Shown: positions 16,144-24,679 of the stretch, piece by piece
Layout: each line of letters opens with the position of its first letter
Position numbering within the stretch: the stretch's first letter is position 1
Source: Micromonospora echinofusca
Lineage (GTDB): Bacteria; Actinomycetota; Actinomycetes; Mycobacteriales; Micromonosporaceae
Reading direction: 5' to 3'
DNA length: 64,000 bases
Assembly: GCF_900091445.1 (NCBI RefSeq)
Contig: NZ_LT607733.1
Span: forward strand, 6,537,001 to 6,601,000
Made by a program: the position numbers and the translations under genes
Notes under the pieces: model-generated
Seen by the model: the letters and a program-made list of their open reading frames with translations, nothing else
What the model was told of the DNA's origin: nothing
Databases searched by the model: none

Positions 16144-16388
16144 CACGAAAAGGCGAGCGTCGCCTGGAAGACCTAACGTGTCGGGCGTGAGGAACGAAGG
16201 CTGGTTGGCGGGACACCAGGGACTCCTACGAGACGGTCGTGACCTCGCCCGAGAGCAGGCTCGGCGGCATCCTCTTCGCACGTCGGCATCCCTAGCCCTG
16301 TCCCGCGAGCCATGGCCGTTGTCAGGCGGGTCCGACCCGAGCGGTACGGGGCCGTGGGAGACGCCGACCGGCCGGTAGGGTCGTCCGC
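16144..16388. other. Gap without a supported gene
   Basis: The 245 bases between the VOC gene and the acyltransferase-like gene give short readings on both strands (for example 66 codons from 16178), but none resembles a known family and none has a convincing ribosome site. TAGGGT at 16376-16381 is the likely -10 of the next gene. The rest may be remnant DNA. Confidence 0.5.
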
Positions 16389-17333
16389 GTGGACCTGGAC
16401 GACACCGCCGCCCGGCTCGGGGTGCCCGTCGAGGACGTCGAACGCGTACACCGGCTCGCCGGTGACCGGCCGTCGGCTCCGCTGCCCGCCAGGGCCGACG
16501 CGCCCGCGATCCTCGACCGGCTCGCGGTACGGCCGGACGACGCCGCCGAGATCATGGCGGGCTGGCCCGACTCCGACTCCCCACTCTGGACGCCGGAGCT
16601 CCGCTGGCTGCTCGACCGGTCGATCGCCCTGGTCCGCGCCGATCTCGGGGGCCACGGTTGGCTGCCGCCCGGTCCGGAGTTGCCGCGCGAGCGGGGTCCC
16701 GCCTGGCGGCATCTCTACGTGTACGCGTACCTCGCCCTGCTCGACGCTGTCAGGGGATACCACCGCGACCACGGCATCGCCGACGCCGTTTCGTGGGCGA
16801 CCCTCGCGGACCTGGGCCGCAACCTCGCGATCGACCGGCGAATGCAGCGCGAGGGCTGGCCGGTCATGCAGAGCTGGCTGACGCTGCACGCCCGCGGCGG
16901 CCTCTACGAGCTGGGCCGGCTGCAACACCAGCGCGGCGGCACCGCCCTCGACCTGCACATCCCCGAGGCGGGGCCGCTCACCTCGGAAGCGGTCGCGGCG
17001 TCGCTCGACCAAGCCCGCGCGTTCTTCCCGCGTCACTTCCCCGACGAGCACTACACCGCGTTCGCCTGTGGCTTGTGGCTGCTCGACCCGCAGCTACTGG
17101 AGTACCTGCCCGACGACTCCAACATCGTCCGGTTCCAGCGGATGTTCGAGCTGGAGCCCTACGAGGAGCCGGAAGGGCTGGACGCCGACGTCGAGGTGCT
17201 GCGGTTCGTGTTCCGCACCCTGACCACGCCACTCGACGAACTGCCGCGCCACACCGTGCTCCAGCGCGCGATCGTCGATCACCTGAAGGCCGGCCGCCAC
17301 TGGCGCATCCGCCGAGGCCGTTTCCCGTTCTAG
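16389..17333 (+). CDS. Acyltransferase-domain protein (NAT_N / GNAT_C type)
   Basis: A 314-residue soluble protein resembling the actinobacterial family annotated as acyltransferase domain-containing: an N-terminal helical part (DDTAARLGVPVEDVERVHRL) and a C-terminal GNAT-like part with NLAIDRRMQREGWPVMQSW and GGLYELGRLQHQR, then FACGLWLLDPQLLEYLP. Relatives are thought to be acyl-CoA-using enzymes, but no substrate is known. GTG at 16389 lies 7 bases behind TAGGGT, a leaderless start. The gene sits immediately before a zone of gene remnants and repeats. Confidence 0.7.
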   Translation: MDLDDTAARLGVPVEDVERVHRLAGDRPSAPLPARADAPAILDRLAVRPDDAAEIMAGWPDSDSPLWTPELRWLLDRSIALVRADLGGHGWLPPGPELPRERGPAWRHLYVYAYLALLDAVRGYHRDHGIADAVSWATLADLGRNLAIDRRMQREGWPVMQSWLTLHARGGLYELGRLQHQRGGTALDLHIPEAGPLTSEAVAASLDQARAFFPRHFPDEHYTAFACGLWLLDPQLLEYLPDDSNIVRFQRMFELEPYEEPEGLDADVEVLRFVFRTLTTPLDELPRHTVLQRAIVDHLKAGRHWRIRRGRFPF

Positions 17334-17423
17334 CGCGTGTTTTAGAAGCGGTGCGGTCGGATCGCAGTCCTGGCGCGTTCCGACGGCGTTCCGGCAGGCG
17401 GAAGACCTGGACGGCGCGCAAAG

Positions 17424-17521
17424 CTGACGAACCACTCCCCCGGGAACGCCGATACCTGTGCGGCATAAAAATACCCGTGTGGTATCGGGCGAACGGACTA
17501 CACGCCGTCGTCGAGATCCGG
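17424..17521. repeat. ~98-bp intergenic repeat, copy 1
   Basis: This stretch matches 18955-19053 over its whole length apart from scattered substitutions. A stem-loop lies in the centre: GATACC (17451-17456) pairs with GGTATC (17481-17486) around the A-rich GGCATAAAAATACC. Paired changes on the two stem sides between copies suggest that the fold is kept. It follows the acyltransferase-like gene. It may be a non-autonomous mobile repeat or a conserved RNA or terminator element. Confidence 0.75.
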
Positions 17522-17600
17522 CGCAGCCAGTCACGGCTTATGAAACAGAAGGTGGCACCCCAGCCCCACTCCGGCCGTCTGCGGCTGCGTGTACGAGGGG

Positions 17601-17790
17601 TCAATTCCTGAGCCTGCGCACCGCAGTCGAAGACACCGTGACCAGTTCGGGCTGCGCGGGCAGGAACACCGTGGGGACACCGAGCGACTCGTTCATCGCG
17701 GCGAGCTGGTACTCGCTCTGCAGGTCGGTGGTGTTCCGCAAGCCGCGGACGATCACTCCTACTCCGTGGTCACGGCAGTAGGCCAGCGGC
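17601..17790 (-). pseudogene. Remnant of a coaD-like pantetheine-phosphate adenylyltransferase gene
   Basis: Read on the minus strand, about 60 codons ending at a TGA (17601-17603) give YCRDHGVGVIVRGLRN, then QSEYQLAAMN and TVFLPAQPELVTVSSTAVR. These match the C-terminal half of CoaD-type nucleotidyltransferases (V-I-V-R-G-L-R, Y-E-x-Q-x-A-x-M-N, and S-S-T/S at the end). The N-terminal nucleotide-binding half is missing: at about 17790 the similarity stops where a methyltransferase remnant begins on the other strand. No frameshift is seen inside the fragment, so the loss may be recent. Confidence 0.7.
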
Positions 17791-17793
17791 GAG

Positions 17794-18066
17794 GTGGCGA
17801 CGTACTACGCGAGGCACCGGCGAGGTTACCCGCCCGAGGTGCTCGACGCCCTCGTCGGAGCGTTCGGCCTCGACGCCGACGACACGGTGGTCGACCTCGG
17901 CTGCGGCACCGGCCAGTCGAGCCTCCCGCTCGCCGCCCGGGTCGGGGCCGTCGTCGGCGTGGACCCGGAGCCGGACATGCTGGTCCTGGCCCGCCAGGCC
18001 GCCCTCGACGCCGCGACGGTCAACACCACGTGGCTGCTCGGCGCGGACAGCGACCTGCCCGCGCTG
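17794..18066 (+). pseudogene. Remnant of a class I SAM-dependent methyltransferase gene
   Basis: The reading VATYYARHRRGYPPEVLDAL then TVVDLGCGTGQSSLPLA (motif I) and VVGVDPEPDMLVLARQ (motif II) is the N-terminal third of a methyltransferase of about 250 residues. Similarity ends near 18066 at LPAL; what follows is low-complexity sequence including a direct repeat of CGCCACTACCGGGAG (18072-18118). The first residues of the family also seem cut where the coaD-like remnant starts. Both ends are lost, so no active enzyme is expected. Confidence 0.7.
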
Positions 18067-18232
18067 GACCACGCCACTACCGGGAGGACCGCCTCCGGGA
18101 GCGCCACTACCGGGAGCGACGGCATGGCGTTCTCCGTCGAAAGATGTAGGGGACGTTCGTTCCACGGACCGAGTCGGCGGGTACGGTGCCGGCACAGAAT
18201 GGTTCCGTGCCCCAACCCACCGCGAGCACCGC

Positions 18233-18928
18233 ATGAGTGTCGGACTGCTGCTGACGCTCGCCGGCCTGGCCCTGGTCGACAGCACGAGCATCGGCACGCT
18301 CTTCATCCCCGTCTGGCTGCTGCTCGCACCCGGGCCGGTCAACGCCCGCCGGATCCTCGGCTACCTCGGCACCATCGTCGTCTTCTACTTCGGCGTCGGG
18401 CTGCTGCTCGCCCTCGGCGGCAGCCGGCTGGCCGACGTCCTCGGCGGGGCGATGGACAACCGGCCGGTGCTCTGGGCCCAACTCGTCCTCGGGGTCGGGC
18501 TGTTCGTGCTGAGCTTCCGCTACGACGGCAAGCGGCGTCCGCGCAGCGGAGGCGTGCTGCGCTGGCGGGACCGGGCCACCGCCGGCGACTCCTCGGCGCG
18601 GTGGCTGGTGGGGCTGGCGCTGCTCGCCGCGCTCGCGGAGGTGGCGACGATGCTGCCGTACCTCGGCGCGGTCGGCCTGCTGACCACCTCGGGTCTCGGC
18701 GCGGCCGAGATGGTGGGGCTGCTCGCCGGCTACTGCCTGGTCATGGTGCTGCCGGCGGTGCTGCTGCTGGCGGCCCGGGTGACCCTGCCGAGGCTGATCG
18801 AGCCGGTGCTGGCCCGGCTCAACGCCTGGATCATGCGGACCTCCGGCAGCATGCTCGGCTGGGTCCTCGGCATCGCCGGCTTCCTGCTGGCCCGCGACGC
18901 CGCGTTCCGGCTGGGGCTGTTCAGCTAG
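18233..18928 (+). CDS. GAP/Sap-like multi-pass membrane protein
   Basis: A 231-residue membrane protein with about six hydrophobic helices. It begins MSVGLLLTLAGLALVDSTSIGTLFIPVWLLLAPG, the signature start of the GAP (PF11139, Sap/sulfolipid-addressing) family. Mycobacterial relatives help export cell-wall lipids; the role here is unknown. It lies between two gene remnants and repeat copy 2, converging on fdhD, and no obvious partner gene is adjacent, so it may be part of the same acquired segment. Confidence 0.82.
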   Translation: MSVGLLLTLAGLALVDSTSIGTLFIPVWLLLAPGPVNARRILGYLGTIVVFYFGVGLLLALGGSRLADVLGGAMDNRPVLWAQLVLGVGLFVLSFRYDGKRRPRSGGVLRWRDRATAGDSSARWLVGLALLAALAEVATMLPYLGAVGLLTTSGLGAAEMVGLLAGYCLVMVLPAVLLLAARVTLPRLIEPVLARLNAWIMRTSGSMLGWVLGIAGFLLARDAAFRLGLFS

Positions 18929-18954
18929 GGGCGCATTTCAACGGCATGTGAGGC

Positions 18955-19053
18955 CTGGCGAACCACTGCCGCCGGAACGCTGATACCTGTGGGGCATAAA
19001 AATGCCTCTGTGGTATCGAGACGGAGAGGACCACACCGCCGCCGTCGAGCCCG
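18955..19053. repeat. ~98-bp intergenic repeat, copy 2
   Basis: Direct-orientation copy of 17424-17521. Its stem-loop uses GATACC (18982-18987) and GGTATC (19012-19017), and the inner arms GGCAT and ATGCC pair better than in copy 1. It lies between the convergent GAP-family and fdhD genes, where it could act as a terminator. The two copies bracket the coaD-like and methyltransferase remnants. Confidence 0.75.
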
Positions 19054-19068
19054 GCACACGACGCGGGG

Positions 19069-19941
19069 TCAGGTGGCTGTTCCGGCCGTGGCCACGCGGT
19101 CGGGGCGGGCGTAGACGTTCATCGCGTCGCCGCGCAGGAAGCCGACCAGCGTCAGCCCGGCCTCCTCGGCCAGCTCCACCGCCAGGGTGCTCGGCGCGGA
19201 GACCGCCGCGAGCAGCGGCACCCCCGCCATCCACGCCTTCTGGGTCAGCTCGAAGCTCGCCCGCCCGGAGACCAGCAGGACGTGCCCGGCCAGCGGTAGC
19301 CGCCGCTCGCGGACCGCCCAGCCGACCACCTTGTCGACGGCGTTGTGTCGGCCCACGTCCTCCCGCAGCACCACCAGGTCGCCGTCGGCGGTGAACAGAC
19401 CCGCCGCGTGCAGGCCGCCCGTGCGGTCGAAGCCGCGCTGCGCCGCGCGCAGCCGGTCCGGCAGCGCGGTCAGGACCGCCGCCGGCACGGTCAGCGGGTC
19501 GTCGCCCACCGCGAAGACCGATCGGGTACGCACGGCGTCGATGCTCGCCTTGCCGCACACCCCGCAGGAGCTGGTGGTGTAGAAGTTCCGCGCCGGGTCG
19601 ACGGCGGGTTCGGGCACGCCGGGTGCCAGCACCACGTCCACCACGTTGTACGTGTTGGGCGTCTCCGCGCCGGCGCAGAGCTGCGCGGTGCGTACGTCGT
19701 CGGCGGCGCGGATCAGCCCCTCGGTCAGCAGGAAGCCGATCGCCAGGTCGAGATCGTCGCCGGGCGTACGCATGGTCACCGCGAGCGGCCGTCGCCGCCC
19801 GGGGCCGGCCGCACCGACCCGGATCTCCAGCGGTTCCTCCACGGCCAGGCTGTCCTGCCGGCGTACCGAGGTGCGGCCGGTGGCCGCCGCCGCGTCGAGG
19901 TCGATGCGGAGCACGCCGCGCCGGTCAGTCGCCCGTCCCAT
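19069..19941 (-). CDS. fdhD: Formate dehydrogenase accessory sulfurtransferase FdhD
   Basis: A 290-residue protein that carries sulfur from a cysteine desulfurase to the molybdenum or tungsten cofactor of formate dehydrogenase. The conserved Cys pair is present in TTSSCGVCG (Cys126 and Cys129), with [31 protein letters not shown] and [13 protein letters not shown] as further family blocks. Length is normal. It is divergent from mobA with 51 bases between starts. No formate dehydrogenase gene is in the window. Confidence 0.93.
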   Translation of the reverse strand: MGRATDRRGVLRIDLDAAAATGRTSVRRQDSLAVEEPLEIRVGAAGPGRRRPLAVTMRTPGDDLDLAIGFLLTEGLIRAADDVRTAQLCAGAETPNTYNVVDVVLAPGVPEPAVDPARNFYTTSSCGVCGKASIDAVRTRSVFAVGDDPLTVPAAVLTALPDRLRAAQRGFDRTGGLHAAGLFTADGDLVVLREDVGRHNAVDKVVGWAVRERRLPLAGHVLLVSGRASFELTQKAWMAGVPLLAAVSAPSTLAVELAEEAGLTLVGFLRGDAMNVYARPDRVATAGTAT

Positions 19942-19992
19942 CCCGTCATCCTGCACCCCCGGCCCGGGCCGCCGCGCGGCTACCGTGGCCGG

Positions 19993-20613
19993 ATGGACGC
20001 GTACGCGGCGGTGGTGCTGGCGGGCGGGGCAGCGCGGCGGATGGGGGGCGTCGACAAGCCGGCCCGGACGGTCGGCGGCCTGCCCATGCGGGAGCGTGTG
20101 CTCGCGGCGGTCGCCGACGCCGCGCCGCGCATCCTGGTCGGCCCGCCCGGACCGGTGCCCGCCGGGGTGCGGCTGACCCGGGAGGATCCGCCGGGCGGCG
20201 GTCCCGTCGCCGCCTCGGCGGCCGGGCTGGCCCTGCTCGACCCCGGTACGCCGGTGGTCGCCCTGCTCGCCGCCGACCTGCCCCTGCTCACCCGCGCGGC
20301 GGTCGGGGAGCTGCTCGACCACCTCGACGCCGGCCACGACGGCGCCTGCTACGTCGACGTCGACGGCCGGCGGCAGACCCTCTGCGGCGTCTGGCGGGTG
20401 GCTCCGCTGCGCGCCGCCCTGGACCGCCTCGCCACCGAGCGCGCTGGCGGGCGCCCCGGCAGCTCCGTCGCGTCGCTGGCCGGGGCACCGATCAGGGCGC
20501 TGCTCGCCGGGCTGCGGGTGCGCGAGGTGCCGTGGGCCGGTGGTGGCCCGCCGCCCTGGTTCGACTGCGACACTGACGAGGACGTACGCCGGGCGGAGGA
20601 GTGGACGCGATGA
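19993..20613 (+). CDS. mobA: MobA-like molybdenum cofactor guanylyltransferase
   Basis: A 206-residue nucleotidyltransferase. The N-terminal [16 protein letters not shown] is the GTP-binding signature; [10 protein letters not shown] carries the metal-binding Asp, and [17 protein letters not shown] is the usual C-terminal end with N/D-T-D/P-D. MobA attaches GMP to molybdopterin for bis-MGD enzymes such as formate dehydrogenase, consistent with fdhD next door. ATG at 19993 lies 6 bases behind TACCGT, a leaderless start. The gene ends in an ATGA overlap with the DUF6457 gene. Confidence 0.9.
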   Translation: MDAYAAVVLAGGAARRMGGVDKPARTVGGLPMRERVLAAVADAAPRILVGPPGPVPAGVRLTREDPPGGGPVAASAAGLALLDPGTPVVALLAADLPLLTRAAVGELLDHLDAGHDGACYVDVDGRRQTLCGVWRVAPLRAALDRLATERAGGRPGSSVASLAGAPIRALLAGLRVREVPWAGGGPPPWFDCDTDEDVRRAEEWTR

Positions 20614-20876
20614 CGGTCATGGACGACTGGGTGACGGCGGCCTGTGCCGAGCTGGACCTCGACCCCGCCCAGGTGCCGGTGCCGGCCGTGCTCGACCTGG
20701 CCAAGGACGTTGCGCACCAGGTGCTGCGCCCGGGCGCGCCCGTCAGCGCGTACCTCCTCGGGCTCGCGGTCGGGCGGGGCGCGGACCCGGCCGGCGCCGC
20801 AGCCCGGCTCAGCGCGCTGGCCGCCCAGTGGCCGGTGGGGCTCGACGCCGAGCGGCCGGGCGGGACACCCGCCTGA
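20610..20876 (+). CDS. DUF6457 small protein
   Basis: An 88-residue helical protein starting [18 protein letters not shown] and containing [29 protein letters not shown], the DUF6457 pattern. In actinobacteria this family sits beside mobA or moeA, and the ATGA overlap with mobA (start at 20610) implies coupled translation, so a role in molybdenum cofactor handling is inferred. No catalytic residues are recognised. A GTG at 20601 is an alternative start. Confidence 0.82.
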   Translation: MTVMDDWVTAACAELDLDPAQVPVPAVLDLAKDVAHQVLRPGAPVSAYLLGLAVGRGADPAGAAARLSALAAQWPVGLDAERPGGTPA

Positions 20877-20956
20877 CCTCCGCTGTCCGATCACGGTCGG
20901 GCTGATTCGCCTCCCCCTTCCCGTGGGTAGGGTGACCTTGACGGACGGAGGCGATC

Positions 20957-22063
20957 ATGACGGCAGACCACCCCTCGGCGCCGGGCGGCGACTCGCCCGG
21001 CATCCTGCCGGCGCACCACGAGCCGATCCTGCTCGACGAGCCCAGCACGGCCGACCTGCGGGCCAAGGTCACCCAGGCCTGGCACGAGTTCGCCCGCGCG
21101 CTGGCCGGGCGGTTGGCGGCGCTGCCCACGGGCACGCACGTGGAGCTGACCCTCGACCCGACGGCCTCCGGCACCGGCGACGCGGTCTACTCGGTCAGCA
21201 TCGACGTGCGCGAGGAGGGCCAGCTGGCCGCCCGCGCGGTCGGCAACGCGACCCTGCCGGAGGGCTACCGGCTCGACCGGGCCGCCGTGGCGGACATGAT
21301 CGCGCTCGGCTGGTCGCCGCCCGGCGTGGTGCCGGGCTCCGGGGAGTACTTCGGGCTGGACAGCGGCACCGCCGAGGCCACCCGGCTGGCGGCCCTGCTC
21401 ACCCGCACGCTGCGCGACGTCTACGGCGCCCCGCACCCCGCCTTCCTCGTCTACCTCATCCACGACGCCGAGGGCGAAGCGCTGCCGGTGGAGCCGCTGG
21501 GCACCGCGCGCAGCGAGTTCGGCCCCGACCGCAACGTGGAGGCCGACCTGGACGAGGCGCTCGCGACGGCCGCCGCCGCCCAGGCGCCCGAGCACGACGC
21601 GGCCGCGCTCGCCGAGCAGGTCCGCACCGTCGTCTCGACCATGCTCAAGTCGGAGCCGGACCGGTTGCAGGTCGACTCCGACGGCGACATCAACATCCGC
21701 GCCGGTTCGGCGATGGTCTTCGTCCGGGTCCGGGACAACCCGCCGCTGGTGGACGTCTTCTCCCCGGTGCTCACCGAGGTCGAGCCGACCGAGCGGCTCT
21801 ACGTGAAGCTCTCCGAGCTGACCAACCGGATGCCGATCGGCCGGCTCTACTGCGCCGACGACACCGTGTGGGCGTCCATCCCCGTCTTCGGCCGCAACTT
21901 CCAGGCCACCCACCTCATGCTGGCGGTCCAGGTGATGACCGGGCTGGCGGACGAGCTGGACGACCGCCTGCACGGCGAGTTCGGCGGGAAGCGCTTCTTC
22001 GGCGAGGGCGACAAGCCCGTCAAGCGGGACCAGGGCGAACACCGCACCGGCATGTACCTCTGA
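20957..22063 (+). CDS. YbjN/T3SS-chaperone-fold protein
   Basis: A 368-residue soluble protein with a duplicated layout. The N-terminal half (TADLRAKVTQAWHEFARAL, then VYSVSIDVREEGQLAARAV) is of unknown type. The C-terminal half (VSTMLKSEPDRLQVDSDGD, NIRAGSAMVFVRVRDNPP, VDVFSPVLTEV and HLMLAVQVMTGLADELDDRL) has the fold of YbjN and type III secretion chaperones, which bind peptides. Actinobacterial genomes hold many such proteins with unknown roles. A ribosome site GGAGG lies 7 bases before ATG 20957. Confidence 0.78.
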   Translation: MTADHPSAPGGDSPGILPAHHEPILLDEPSTADLRAKVTQAWHEFARALAGRLAALPTGTHVELTLDPTASGTGDAVYSVSIDVREEGQLAARAVGNATLPEGYRLDRAAVADMIALGWSPPGVVPGSGEYFGLDSGTAEATRLAALLTRTLRDVYGAPHPAFLVYLIHDAEGEALPVEPLGTARSEFGPDRNVEADLDEALATAAAAQAPEHDAAALAEQVRTVVSTMLKSEPDRLQVDSDGDINIRAGSAMVFVRVRDNPPLVDVFSPVLTEVEPTERLYVKLSELTNRMPIGRLYCADDTVWASIPVFGRNFQATHLMLAVQVMTGLADELDDRLHGEFGGKRFFGEGDKPVKRDQGEHRTGMYL

Positions 22064-22112
22064 TCCACGCCCCGCCACCGGTGGGCGACGGGGTGGAGCC
22101 CGGATCGGTGGT

Positions 22113-22157
22113 GGCGGGTGGAGCCCGGAAACCCCGAGAAACCGGGCCCCACCCGCC
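22113..22157. terminator. Bidirectional hairpin between convergent genes
   Basis: Sixteen-base arms at 22113-22128 and 22142-22157 pair with one mismatch around a 13-base loop, between the stops of the YbjN-like gene (22063) and the beta-propeller gene (22170). It is GC-rich and lacks a U-run, as is common in actinobacteria. Confidence 0.65.
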
Positions 22158-22169
22158 GGGGAGGGAGGA

Positions 22170-24053
22170 TCAGGTCACGGGGAGCCAGTCGAGGCTCCGG
22201 GCGGTGGCCGGGTCGGTGGCCCGCAGGCCGGCGGCGGAGACGGTCCAGAGCACGTCCCCGACCAGCAGCGACCGCAGCACCGGGCCCGACGGGCCGGTGT
22301 GGGAGACCGTGCCGACCTCGCCGATGTCGGTCCCGGACACCCGCAGCAGGCGTACGTCGTCGCCGACCGGCAACGCCACCAGGCCCGTCTCCGGGTGGTG
22401 CAGGAAGGCGTGCGTGTCGTGCTCCAGCGCGGAGTACGCCCTCGGCACGTGCCACTGGTCGAGTCGGCTCGGACGGGCCGGATCGCGGACGTCGAACAGC
22501 GACACCTGGAGCCCTTGCGTCCGCCCCCGCCGGTCGGCCTCCTGGCCCACCCCGAGCAGCCGGCCCTCCGGCAGCGGGTGCAGGTACGCCGAGTACCCGG
22601 TGATCTTCAGCTCGCCGGTGACCCGGGGCGCGGTCGGGTCGCGCAGGTCGACCGCGTAGAGCGGGTCGGTGAGCCGGAACGTGACCATGTACGCGGAGCC
22701 GCCGAGGAAGCGCACGGAGTAGATCCGCTCGCCGGGGCCGAGGCCGGTGACCGCGCCCGTGCTAACCAGCGTGCCCCCGTCGGGGCGCAGCACGTGGACG
22801 GCCGACTCGGAGGTGGGGCGGGCGCCCCACGTGTCGCCGGTGGTGGTGGCCACCCGCAGGTGCCCCTGCCACTCCGAGAGCGCGTACTGGTTGACGAGCG
22901 AGCCGGGCACCGAGCCGGAGGCCACGTAGCGGGGACGCCCGGGCGCGCCGGTGTCGAACCGGTGGATCTCGGTGACCTGGGGCCCGCGCCGCCGGACGCC
23001 CCCGCTGGGCGGGCCGGGCCGGGTCGTCTCCGGCCGCTCCCCGGCGAGGTAGAGGCTGGACCCGGTGCCGTAGGCGGTGGTCGCGTCGGCGGCGACGCTG
23101 ACCGGATCGCCGTCACCGAGGCGGTCGCGGCCGAGGTCGAAGCTCAGCACGGTCAGCATCGACGTGCCGGACCAGGCGGGCGGGCGGCTCAGCCGGTCAC
23201 AGCCGACCCGGCCGGCGTGCCGCTCCGCCCCGGCCGTCCACTCGTACGCGGGCAGCCACGCCTCCACCCCGGCGGTGGCGATCACCGCGCGGTTGGCGGC
23301 GGTCCGCGTCGCGTCGGTGCCCCGTTCGGCGTACGGGAAGACCAGCCGGGGGCCGGTGCGGACCACGACCCGCGCGGTGGACCCGGTCTGCCGGGCGTCG
23401 ACGAGGTTGCCGTCCATCCGGTAGGTGCCGAGCACCCGTGGCGTGCCCGCGAGGTCGACGAGGATCAGGCGCGGGGCGGTGCGGGGCCGCGCGCCACGGG
23501 TCGCCGGCTGCATCTCCGGGCCGACCTGCGTCAGCACCAGCGCCCGGTCGCCGTGCAGCAGCAGGTTGGCCTGCTCTCCCCAGCTCAGCTCCGGCATCGT
23601 CCGCGTGAGGTCGAGGCGGCCGGTCTCCCGCCGGGCGGCCGGGTCCACCACCCGCAGCACGCCCCGGGTGACGGTCACGATCCGCCGCCCGTCGGTCTTG
23701 ACGAGGTCCGGCTCGTCGGCGCCGGCCTCGTGCACGTTGGTCGTGGAGTGCTCCTGCGCGGGCTGGGCGGACTGGGCCGACGCCCGGGACCCGGACGCGC
23801 CCTTCGCGGCCTCGCTGAAGGCGGCACCCGTACGCCAGCCGTCACCGAAGCCCCACGGGCCGACGGAGGCTGCGGCGGCGGCGCGGAGCCCGGCCAGCGC
23901 CTCGGCGCAGGAGTCGTAGGAGACCAGCACGGGCGCGGCCGTGGGCTGCCGGGGGCCCGGTGGGTCGGGCGGCACCGCCGGGATCGCGCTGCCGCCGAGC
24001 AGGGTGAGCGCGGCCAGCGTGCCGACCGCGAAGATGGGGGCTCCCCGTGTCAT
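22170..24053 (-). CDS. Secreted beta-propeller domain protein
   Basis: A 627-residue exported protein of the Beta_propel family (PF09826). Residues 1-25 look like a signal peptide (MTRGAPIFAVGTLAALTLLGG). The diagnostic segment STTNVHEAGADEPDLVKTDG followed by RRIVTVTRGVLRVVD is at ~105-140, and blade-like repeats follow (LLHGDRALVLTQVG, RYVASGSVPGSL, ERIYSVRFLGGSAYMVTFR). The family is widespread in actinobacteria and archaea and has no assigned reaction; a surface binding or adhesion role is a guess. It is alone on its strand between two hairpins or gaps. Confidence 0.85.
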   Translation of the reverse strand: MTRGAPIFAVGTLAALTLLGGSAIPAVPPDPPGPRQPTAAPVLVSYDSCAEALAGLRAAAAASVGPWGFGDGWRTGAAFSEAAKGASGSRASAQSAQPAQEHSTTNVHEAGADEPDLVKTDGRRIVTVTRGVLRVVDPAARRETGRLDLTRTMPELSWGEQANLLLHGDRALVLTQVGPEMQPATRGARPRTAPRLILVDLAGTPRVLGTYRMDGNLVDARQTGSTARVVVRTGPRLVFPYAERGTDATRTAANRAVIATAGVEAWLPAYEWTAGAERHAGRVGCDRLSRPPAWSGTSMLTVLSFDLGRDRLGDGDPVSVAADATTAYGTGSSLYLAGERPETTRPGPPSGGVRRRGPQVTEIHRFDTGAPGRPRYVASGSVPGSLVNQYALSEWQGHLRVATTTGDTWGARPTSESAVHVLRPDGGTLVSTGAVTGLGPGERIYSVRFLGGSAYMVTFRLTDPLYAVDLRDPTAPRVTGELKITGYSAYLHPLPEGRLLGVGQEADRRGRTQGLQVSLFDVRDPARPSRLDQWHVPRAYSALEHDTHAFLHHPETGLVALPVGDDVRLLRVSGTDIGEVGTVSHTGPSGPVLRSLLVGDVLWTVSAAGLRATDPATARSLDWLPVT

Positions 24054-24152
24054 GGGCGGTTCGACGCGCCCGGCCGCCGGGCGGTTCCGGCCTTCCTCCG
24101 CCCTTCCGCGCCGCTTCTCCCGGGGTGCCGTCTCGCCGGCGGCCCGCGCGGG

Positions 24153-24611
24153 TCAGCGGGGGGAGGGACCGACGCCGGGGGACTCGACCAGCCGGGAGAG
24201 CACGATGGTGCTCCGGGTCGAGGTCACGAAGGGCTCGGCCCGCAGCCGCTCCAACGCCGCCTCCAGGTGCGCGATGTCGGCGGCCCTCAGGTGTACGAGC
24301 GCGTCGGCCTCGCCCGAGACGGTGTACGCGCCCACCACCTCGGGGTGCCGGCGGGTGGCCACCCCGATCTGCGCCGGCGTGGTGCGTCCGGCGCAGAACA
24401 ACTCGACGAACGCCTCCGTGGTCCAGCCGACGGCGGCGGGGTCGACGACGGCGGTGAAGCCCCGGATCACGCCGGCCGACCGCAGCCGGTCGACCCGCCG
24501 CTTGACCGCCGGGGCGGAGAGCGACACCCGCTGGCCGATGTCCGCGTACGAGGCGCGGGCGTCCGCGACGAGCAACGCAATGATCCGCTGGTCTACGGCA
24601 TCTATCTGCAA
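24153..24611 (-). CDS. Lrp/AsnC-family transcriptional regulator
   Basis: A 152-residue regulator: helix-turn-helix IDAVDQRIIALLVADARAS / YADIGQRVSLSAPAVKRRVDRL at residues 2-50, then a RAM/ACT-like ligand domain (VVGAYTVSGEADALVHLRA) that binds amino acids and sets oligomer state. TTG at 24611 is favoured: AGAGG lies 8 bases upstream and the family begins with IDAVDQ; an ATG at 24632 would add seven residues. It is divergent from the dimethylargininase gene with 68 bases between, so it probably controls that gene in response to an amino acid such as arginine. Confidence 0.85.
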   Translation of the reverse strand: MQIDAVDQRIIALLVADARASYADIGQRVSLSAPAVKRRVDRLRSAGVIRGFTAVVDPAAVGWTTEAFVELFCAGRTTPAQIGVATRRHPEVVGAYTVSGEADALVHLRAADIAHLEAALERLRAEPFVTSTRSTIVLSRLVESPGVGPSPR

Positions 24612-24679
24612 CGTTCCGCCTCTGGGAAGCAACGGTTGTGGCTGTTACCAAAGTTCGAGGGTACCTACCCTTGGTCACC

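Noticed and set aside
16144..16388. Small ORF at 16178-16378
   Set aside because: Composition and lack of any recognisable motif or ribosome site give no support; the reading ends inside the next promoter.
18955..19053. Minus-strand peptide M-P-H-R-Y-Q-R-S-G-G-S-G-S shared by both ~98-bp repeats
   Set aside because: The similarity follows from DNA-level identity of the repeats, the ends differ, and no ribosome site is present.
22447..22454. CACGTG hexamer as a second parS
   Set aside because: The flanking bases (GGCACGTGCC) do not match the parS consensus outside the hexamer.
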